Below, one piece after another: positions 50,829 to 61,000 of a stretch of 64,000 nucleotides of DNA. Source of the stretch: Zygnema cylindricum (Eukaryota; Streptophyta; Zygnematophyceae; Zygnematales; Zygnemataceae); contig JBBHKE010003533.1 of assembly GCA_037447655.1 (NCBI GenBank), forward strand, positions 1 through 64,000, read 5' to 3'. How positions within the stretch are numbered: position 1 is the first letter of the stretch; each line of letters opens with the position of its first letter. Under the pieces are notes generated by a model. That model was not told the origin of the DNA. It saw only the letters and a program-made list of their open reading frames with translations, and did no database searches. A program made the translations under genes and the position numbers.

Positions 50829-52280
50829 GTAGACAGTTTACCAGCAGACAGTTTATCCATCTTGGAGGCAATAAGCGTATGTGATGTTGTAAAATGTAGT
50901 ATTGTTGGCGCTGTTTTATAGATGTATGTTGTCAAGCTGACAAGCCGTAGAATTTTCATGTGACTTGTTTCTGTACACTTGTTCGGTTTTGTTTGTTTGG
51001 TTTTTTTTTTTCATTTTTTGTAATTTGAAAAGACACAATATGTGTTTCAAGGGGAGTAAGCTTTTTACTTATCTAATGTGTGATTATTTTTAGGAACTTG
51101 TGCATCATATTTTTACGGACTGATGCAGACTAATAAGCTGAATGCTTTAAATTACTTAAAATTGAGGAAATCCTTGAATTGCGTTACAAATGTTAGTGAA
51201 GATATGAAGGTTATTAGATGGATGAGAAATTGGTGGCTGAACCTGGACAAGTATCACTTATAGGGAGGAGTATTTCAGGGGACAAATTCAGTCCTAGGAT
51301 GACATTACACTGCTGTAAAAAAATATGAAGAACAACAGTGTTAAACCACTGCCCAACGCTGTTAGAATAACAACACTAGTTTGATCATGACTTTTTCTGG
51401 CCAAAAATCACTTTGTTAATAACACCACTGAGGATTTCAGTGGATTACAGTCCCCATGTCTCCTTACCTTTAGTATTATGCATTCTAATTCCGCATTTAC
51501 ATTAACAATTCCAATGGGCTATATAGTTGAACACCACATGGTAAAAGTGTCATCCTGAATTTTTCACTGATAAACACATATAGAAGCTTCCATCCTTTTA
51601 AAACCCATAACTACATTTTAAAAAATGTTGTAAACGGATACTCATTAACAAACACCATTTTTAATGTTTCACACTGCTAATAATGCCAATCACCATGGCG
51701 CCAAACATTTTTATGGAATACACTTTATTTCCTCTATTTAAGGATTGAACAGAATATCAATTGATATGGAAACGATTGGGGCTTAGCAATAATAATGGTT
51801 GGGACTCTCGCACCAAATAGCTGACATGCCTCTATCCAAATTAGATTTTATTAGATTTTATTATATCTAATTTGAAATCTATTTTGGATAGAGGCATGTC
51901 TATCCCCTCAAGAAATACTCTGGGATACATCATGGATAACTTTTTAGAGAGGTAGGTGAACAGGACCAGGACTAGGTCATGGACTTTTTGGTAGGCAACG
52001 CTGATGGTTTATAGATAACATGGACCACAAAATAACCAAGAAACCTTGATAAAAGCCCGTCTTACAAGCTCCAAATTTGTTGATCTAACGTGAAATTTCT
52101 TCACACAAGAAATACTTCCACAACATGAAGAACTAAATCATATTTAAAATATTCAGAAAAAAAAGGAAATATATTGAGTATGGCATATCAACAATTATCC
52201 GTAACAACCTTCTCTTTGAAAAATTAAAACCATTCGAGCATTTTTGTTTCCACACGTCCTCTAAAAAAATTAAGTGGAAA
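50829..52280. other. Intergenic region between convergent kinesin and UGGT
   Basis: No exon is supported. It contains the kinesin and UGGT 3' UTRs and a perfect 18-bp inverted repeat at 51823-51900. The remainder is AT-rich with no recognised feature. Confidence 0.6.
51823..51900. repeat. Perfect 18-bp inverted repeat with AT-rich loop
   Basis: GACATGCCTCTATCCAAA (51823-51840) is the exact reverse complement of 51883-51900. The 42-base spacer contains two copies of TTAGATTTTA and a partial inverse, so the arm can extend imperfectly. It is either a small foldback element or a transcript hairpin between convergent genes. Confidence 0.85.
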
Positions 52281-55200
52281 CTATAACTCTTCCTTTACAC
52301 TCTCCTCTTCCTCCAACTTCTCTTCTAACTCATTTCTTATATCAGCTTGAGCTTCTAATTCTTCCTTCTTTTCAATTTCCTTATCCGATGCTGTGAGTTT
52401 ACTGTGAACTCCTTCTAAGTCAATTTCTCCAGTCTCCACTTTTTCTGTAAATTGCCTTTGTTCCTCGTCGAGGGAAGCCCATTCTCCCACGATTCGTCGA
52501 GCTCCCTGCAAATCCCATAAACAACAAAGAAAACAACCATCCCAACAACCAACAATTAATGAGCCTCCATGTAATAATCTATAACAATCTCGAAGTGGGA
52601 AACGAAGAGTAGACTCAGTATTTCCATGTAGAAAGCCATCTCAAATTGAAAAAGAGCACAAATTTCTTTTTACTTTCATGTAAATCTCAAATGAAAATGT
52701 CAAAAGTGGACAATGTGTACTCGTTACTTCCGTACATTCTTACAATTTTTAAGGAAAAGTAAAAGACAGATGCGAGCTCCTCTTCCTTAAAGTATGCCCA
52801 CAAATGAGAAATACACAACATTATTCACCAACATTACTGTAACAGAAATTTATCCACTAATAGCTAATTCAATAATTAGGTGAATTTGACATGAATTTAG
52901 TCTGAATCATCTTGAGAGAACAATAAACTAACATTTTCTACTTTAACACTTTTAAAGCATTTTTGGACTTCTAAAGATGGAAAATTCACACTGTTCAAAG
53001 TGAAATATGAAGTAGAGTGACAAAAACCTAGAAAAATTAAAACATACGTGATTTTGTTCAAAAAACACACCACTAGATGAACTCATACGGTAATAACTTG
53101 ATCTTACCTCCAATTTTGGTTCCTTTGTCATAGGATTATTGCAAAGGTCGATCGTTTTTGCGAAAGGTTTTGTCGCGTTTCCACACCATGATTCACACCA
53201 TAACCAATGTTGTGGGAGAGAGAAAATAGGGACCATGTGTTGGGCATAATTGGGTAAATCTTGATCGAGATTTGCGAGAGAGTTGGGATCTCGACTCAAA
53301 CTCTCGTACAAAACACGTAATTGATCCCCCGCAGCCATTTTTCGAACTTGTACAAGATCCACCACATAGAGAGCACTGCAAAAAAATACAAACTCTCCAA
53401 AGATGTCAAATAGTTCGACAAAAAGCTAAACCGAAAGGTACTAAACCGTAATAAAATTTCTGGTCAAAGGACACGTGTATTCACGAATACCCATAGAGAA
53501 AATTTCAAAGAATACAACCCTAGTTGTATTGGTCATTTTGTCCTTTTTATGCCACTTCAAAATTCGTGTGGATGGGATCCAGAAAAACAAAAAAAAGAAG
53601 GATGCTTTTAACATGAAAGTCATAAGTGAAAGTGAAGGCTTTCCTCGACTCCCTCAACCTTCAACTTTTACAGTGTCAAAACAGAGTGAGGCTTGAAATA
53701 AAAAACTTTAAAACAAAAAAAAATCGCTCCATAGTAAAAAAACTGAATCAAACTCACCTGATGTGGTAAGGTTTTCCATTGAGGTGCTCCTTCCAGAAAC
53801 CCTGAAAATGGCACCTCAGAATTTGAAATAATTGTTGTCAGGTGTTTTCATTATTTCCAAGAAAACAGTTCCAAATCTTCTAAAATTTCACTAATTACAT
53901 CAATAATTACCGTACTACTGAATCCAGTTTCACAAAATTATAGAAACAACCTATCCACCTAAAATCTCAGCTCATCCACCTAAACCTAAACACAAGATTA
54001 AAACCTGAAAAGAAAAAACCAAAAAAAAAAAAAAAACCCTTACGGAAAAAAACCTCCAAAAGCCCTCAAAAAACCAAAAAAACAACCAAAATGGCCTTGA
54101 AAAAACAGCCATCAACCATTAACCATCATAAAAAAAAAAAAAAAAACGTGAAAGAGACTCAAAACAAATCCCTTCAAGAAACCCGTACCTGCTTCCAAAA
54201 TCGATACCCCTCCATCTCCAAATTATTGTCACACATGGGAGTATAAGCCAAAGGTTTTCCCTCCATATCCATATCATAAAGTTCCCCAATATCGGCCCTT
54301 ACCACTTGATCCGCGTCTACAAAAATAACTTTTTTAGTGGACAATGGGAAAAGTACATCGAGGAAAAGGATTTTATAAGCCCAGATAAGACGCTGTTTTT
54401 CCGTCTGTTTGTGAAGCCATGAAGGCCATTTATATGTTACGAGTTCGGCTTCGAATCCGTAATGTTTTGCCATTATGGGAATTACGTCTTTAAATCGTGG
54501 AGAAAGATAATTTTTTATGAACCAAAACTTGACGGGACGTCGAGTGTTCTTCAGTACAGATAAGATCATGATTTTTGTGAATCTTTCGTACCTGTTTTCG
54601 TCCTCATCCCAACCAAGACAAATTTCAGAATGTCACGACTCTTAGGTTTTCCATCATATACAAGCTTGGTTTAGAATCTTACCCAGGAAAAAAAAGTAAA
54701 GAAATGCACGACGAGATTAACCGTGAAAGTTTTCGCAATAAACTATGTTTGCTGAAAAAGAAAGACTTTAACAGCTTACCATTACCATAGTTACCTAGTT
54801 TGTATTCAACAATGAATTAAAATGGAATATGTAATACACATTACAACTACAATAATATACAATATATTGTTATAGAATATTGTTTATATCAATAACATCC
54901 ATTATCCCTCTTAGGCTACCTTGGAAGTAAATTAAGTGCAAATATAATTGACGTCAAACAACGATAGATTAACTTCATTAGAAAAAGAACTTCAAAAAGG
55001 TGATAAACTTCGGTAAGGAAACTTCAACTAAAAATTTCACATTTCACTTACAGATGTCCACTTGCAATGGAAAAGATGTTGATTGTTTCCCCTTTTCGTC
55101 CATTATCGTTCCCTTCTTCCAGTAATGTATCAACCACCTGAAATAAACGTTATAAACACATAAAATTAATTATTGTCCTTTTACATGATTCTTATCTGAT

Positions 55201-58029
55201 TATCTTAAAATCAATCTAATTACTTAAATTGTTGGCCTTTCAAAGCTCACAAAATAAAGTAAAACACATACAAACATATAACCGATAAACAACAAATTTG
55301 TCCCATTATTAAAAGAATTGGATTTTGTTGAAGTAGTCGAGGAATTAAAAAAAGTGAAGAAAAAGAGCAAAACTAGGGCATGCGAGTGAGAGGTCTAAAT
55401 GATCTCTTTTTTGAAGACTTAGATACTACCAGAAGGGAAATTTGTTACGAGGTCTACCCCAATTCAAAAAAACAAAGTAAGTTTGTATACCATTTTGCTT
55501 CTGTCAAGATTCTACTTTTCCAAAAAGCCGAAACCTAAAAATACTTCACCATAGAACTTGAATGCAGGATTTGCCTTAAAACAAATAATACTATAAACCT
55601 TTGCTTTTTTGGGAACATTTAAACAAAATCTCCTAGATAGAGGATTTCGTCTAACTGCCTACCTGTGGTTTGCTAGGATGTGCCTTTTTTTTCCCTCCCC
55701 CAATAAAGGTTTTCACGAGGGTTCCCCAAACTGACTTTTTTTCCTCCTGTTTTCCCATCCCAAATGAAGAATTTTTGATTTTTCCATCACACTTTTTTAA
55801 GTACTCCACATCCGGTTTCCTATCTTTCGGTTTCTCAGTTTCCATGTCTGTTTCAGTTCAGTCAATTTCAGTTTCAAATTATTTTGATTTCAGTTTCAGT
55901 TTGTTTTGTTTTTATTTCAGTTTCAGATGCGAGTACAATTTTTTTTGTCTGTCTCGAAAGCTCTCTTACCGCCTAAAGGAAAAAAAAGGGGAGAGAGGGA
56001 GGGAGGAAATGGAAAACTAAAATGCATTTTTGCCCTCCAACGACGATCAAAATTGAAGAGCCAAGAAACATGATACAACTTACCTTCCCGAAATTTTCCT
56101 CGTCATCTCCTTCTCTCTCCTCCGCTTGCAGCAGTCTCTCTCTCTCCTTCCCCAGTCTCTTCACCACTTGCATCCGTACAACTTGTCCTTTCAAATCTCC
56201 CACCAACACCGTCACATTCGTCCTCCCTCTCTCGGTCCCACTCCCCTCTCCCTCCAAAGTATAGAGCTCCTTACTCTTCCCCGGGGCCAACTGTAAGACC
56301 CACAAAGCAGGAGAAGCCTTTAATTGGAAATACCCCAAATTCGCCATTACTGTGGTATCCACCATATGGGGTTTTTGGGGAGTTCCCAGAATCAGTTGGA
56401 GGCCCCTCGGGGGATCTTGACCCTCGTAGCAGTGACCTGCGAGGGAAAAAAGAGGGAGGGAGGGAGAGGGAGGGAGGGAGAGGGAGGGAGAGAGAAGGAG
56501 GGAGGGAGGAGGGAGGGAGAGAGTTCATAATATATCAATTGACATAAAACTCAGGATGGTTTTGGAAAAGGACAAAAAGTTACATCAGTGACATAAATTC
56601 AAAAATACAAAACTTTTACGGCACAGGAAGAAAGGAGTAGAAGCACAAAATAGACATCAGGATAGGATTCAAAAGGATAAACAGAAAATAGAAGCACTTC
56701 CACGATATCTTGACCATTCGATAAATCAAAAAGATGTTATAATAATAACACATTCTGTACAAGTAATATACTCATGGATTCATGTTGTAGTATTGTGATC
56801 CTGACCCATTTTTTCTCTTGAGAAGGGAATTTTTTGTTTTGAGAAGGGAATCCTATTGCATAAAACTATCGGTAACAAAAGGAAAAAAAAAAAAAAATGG
56901 TGTAAAAAACACACATGCAAATCTACTCCGTCTATTAAGTATAAGTTTCGATAAAAGTAAACCTGTTCCTTCTTATGGTCGGAAGGATAGGACACTCACA
57001 AAACACATGCAAAAGAAGGAAAGATAAAAAAAAAAAAAAACTAACCGGTGATCATAAGGGCCTCCAGCTCGAAAACCGCCATAACAGTTTGTTCAGGAAT
57101 TTTTTCCAGAACCAAATTATCCAAATCATATCTGCAACCCTCTCCTTCTCCCGCTCCATCTCTCTTCTCAGCATACTGCCTACTTTCTCAACACATTTTT
57201 CAGAACGATATGACACAATTAAGGGAGAGAGAGAGAGAGAGCAGACTAGAGAGAGGGAACAAGGAGAGGAAGGGGAAGCGGAGAAGGAGAGGGACAGCGA
57301 GGGGAGGGAAAGGGCCAGAGGGAGGAAGAGGAAGATGGACAAGGGAGAGTTGAAAAAGAGAGGAAAAGAGAGGAGGGAAGACAGCGAAAATGAGATATAA
57401 CCTCCAAACTTACTCTCCCTGCCCATCCATCGCCCCTCTCTCCCCTCTGTCCCCTCTCCCTTTTCCCCTCCATCCCTCCCTCCTCTCCTTCCCCCTTTCC
57501 CTCTTTTCCTCTCCGCCTCTCATCCCTCCCTCCTTCCCTCTCCCCCTCTCTCCCCCTCTCTCTCCCTCTCCCTCCCTCTCTCTCCCTTTTGGCAAAAAAA
57601 CCCAAGGACGAGTGCAGCAACTCACACAACTACGGTTGGTTCCACAAGCCATGGAGGGAGCCTTTTCCTCTCCCTCCTTCCCTCCCTCCCCTCCTTCCCT
57701 CTCTCCCTCTCTCTCTCCTCTCCCTTCCCTCCTTCCCTCTCTCCCCCTCTCCCCCCTCCCTCTCCCCCCCTCTCTCTCCCCCTCTCGCTCACTCTCTTTT
57801 GGCAAACAAACCAAGGAAAAAAGTGTCTCTCATTTTACTCACACAGCTACGGTTGGTTCCACGAGCCACGGTTCGGGAACTTTCAAGTTCATGGTAAGAG
57901 TTCGAGATTGCGGCAAATTCGAGAAAATCGCGCCCGTTCCGGACCGCAAAACTCCACTTTCTGAGAAGTCATCCTGTTCAAATAACAACTTTTTTGATAT
58001 ATTTCTCGTCTTCTTCCGAAGAATCTCTA

Positions 58030-58084
<55 letters not shown>

Positions 58085-61000
58085 GGGAAGGACGTTCATC
58101 GTCTTTGTGGTCCACACTATTTATGAATAATGAAATGAAATGAAATGAAAATGAGTCGATTTGATGGTGTAAGAAAGGGAACGAGTAAAATTTTGAGGTG
58201 TATACAAAAGATTAAAAAGGTTTGGAAACATAAAGTCCAATTGAGACATTTAAAATGGTAAACATGGTCGATAATGGAAAACTTGTTTCAAAATCAGTTT
58301 ATTTTATATGCTATTTTCCACATTGACTAGGTACCATGACCCATAGTCGAGATTATGCTCCAAAATCTATTTATCTTTTGAATAATTTTCCAAATTGACT
58401 TGCGAACATAACCTGTTATCATTTTCTTTTCGTCGAAAACTAACTTCTCTTCCATAACTAACAAGATGCACTCCCTCCCTCCCTCCCTCCCTCCCTCCTT
58501 CCCTCCTTCAAGATAATAATTCCGGATGTGACAAATGTCACACTGTGGCGATATCGTACATGGACCGTACAGAAAGTACGACGGTACCTGTACTTTCTTG
58601 TACGGTACAGTCTTACGATTGGACCGTAGCTCGGTACTAGGGAGCTTAGAGAGGGGTTTTAGGACTTAGAATAATTTTGGTAGGTAGTCGCCTCTCTCCC
58701 AGAGAGCATTTGTATAAATAGGCAAACTTTGCCATTTAATTACAACTCACTCGGTTGACCAAATTCAGTGATTCTTTTTGCTGCGGACTCAGGGGAGTCC
58801 AGGCTACACACGGGTGTAGTCGGTTAGAGTTTTTGCCTGCCAGGGTGGCTGCATTTCTAAGGGAAAGTCAAAGTGGGTGAATGTGTCCAAAACTCATATT
58901 CTAACTTTGCATTCTGTGGTGGAACTGAGCACACAGAAAGTCTTATTTCACAGGGGTGAAGTTGTATCGGGGTTCTGATTGTCAAGGGGTCAATCATTTG
59001 GGTTTGTATCAACTTGGAGTCGGCACTAACTAGATAAGCTTCTTGAGAGCTGCCTACCATGAGGACCAATGGAGGTCTCAGAGTTTCAAGTTATGGGCCC
59101 ACTATCTAGGGTGCCTATGTTTGATGGAACAGACTTCACTTATTGGGAGTTTACGATGGAGGGATTGCTTTTCGAAAAACACTTATGGGGAATTGTTTCG
59201 GGACAAGTGAGGTGTCCGCCACCGGGCTTTGGTGGAGCTCACTACGGAGATTTATCTGGAGCTTCCCAGAAAACCAACCGGATTTCAGATGCAACGGAAG
59301 GTGAAGGGAAAATCATTGCCATGGAAGGGGGAAAAGGGGAGAAAGGAAAAGGAACACCTATGATGAGGGGAGCTAGGCTCTCGGCTACGGTCCCACTTGT
59401 AGGGGTTATAACTAAAATTGAAGAAACTGACAGTAGAATTTGGGAGTATAAGAACACTATATCAAAACATCTCATACTTAGAAATGTGTCTAAGTCCATA
59501 GCTATCACTCTTTTAAATCTAACGAAGTCTTCAGAAATCTGGGATTACTCAGACAGATTTATAAGAGTGAGACTATACAGAGGCAGCAGTTAGTAAAACA
59601 GGAAATAGGGGCCTATGTTTATAAAGGCGGTAGCATGATAGAGTTTTGCAATGATATTGCTGCGTTATATGTTGAGCTTGCTAGTGCGGGATATGTAGAA
59701 TCTGAGAAGAGAAAGATTAACACACTAATCATGAAACTCCCAGATGAGTACGAAAACATCATTAACCGTATGCAGGAATTGATGGCTCCTCATGGACTTG
59801 GAGCATTACCATGGGGATAATTCTTGTGAGGGAAAGCGTTTTGGAGCTTCGTAGGGGAAGTAACAGGGTGAATGCACTAACAGCTAGTGGTGACTGGCGG
59901 AAGCGTGATGAGAGGAAAAAAGACAAAAGTAAACCTTATCGGAATTTTGGTGGAAAGAGAGGGAGAAGAAAAGAAAGGGGAGCTTTGAAAAAGGGGGTTT
60001 GCTTCTTTGTAGGGAGCCGGGTCACTATATGGAGGAGTGTCATTGTTTAGAAGAAATTAGAAATTGGAATGTTGATGAGGAGGAACAAGGGGAAGAGGAG
60101 AACGAGGATGAAGATATTTTGGAGCTTCTCCGCATCGATAATATGGGGAAGAAAGAAAAGCACACAGAAATTCCACGAAAGCAACAGTGTGCTTTTCGAG
60201 GTATAAGGGAATTAAAGAGAAAAGAGAAACTTGAGGGAGTTCAAACTATTGAGGATAGTTTCATAGATATTTTGGAAACAGAAAATTGGTCGGAAAGGGA
60301 GACTTCAACGGATTCCGAGGAAAGGGGAGAAGTAAATCTAAAGGGGGCTCTAAAGGATAGGGGAGAAGAGGAATATTTGATTAAAAGTTTAGGGGAGGAG
60401 AAATATATTTTGGGAATAAAAATAGAAAGTGATAGTGGAAAGAATTCCGTGGGAGAGAGTGAAGAAAGTTCAGAAAATGGGGTAATTATCATGGATAAAA
60501 ATATGAGTTCGGAAGATGTAGATTTTATGAGGAACTTAGTGGGGACTCTTGATTTAAGGATAAATTTGGGGGGTAATGGTTTTGACATCACTAATGGGAG
60601 TGATGCCATCTATGAAGGTGTGCCTGTAAAAGGGTTAGCAGATGGGTGTGTGTTGCAAATTGGAGATGGGGCTGGCTGTTTGAATTGCAAGAAGAAAAAT
60701 GGATTTTGTGAAAATGGAAAGAGATGAGGTGGATAAAACCTTTGTTCGGATTTATGAAAAATGAGATGCTAAATAAAATGTGTGATCAACAAGATGCAAT
60801 GTTTATTTCAGCTCACCTAACAGACTTGTTTGAATATGAGGTTATTTCCTTAAAGATTTATGTGAAGAAAAGAAAGAAGGAAAAGAAAAGAAAAATGTAT
60901 TTGGTAGGAGTTGAAAGGAAAGTAGACTAGAAAATAAGGGGAGTGTTGAAATGTATGTATTTTCTAGGTCTGAATAAAGGAAAATTAATAAGAGGAAGTC

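Noticed and set aside
57246-58130. Frames of 92-246 codons rich in Pro/Ser/Leu or Arg/Glu/Gly
   Set aside because: Low-complexity translations of CT/GA-rich repeats in a UGGT intron; only the part at 57843-57973 (-) is a real exon.
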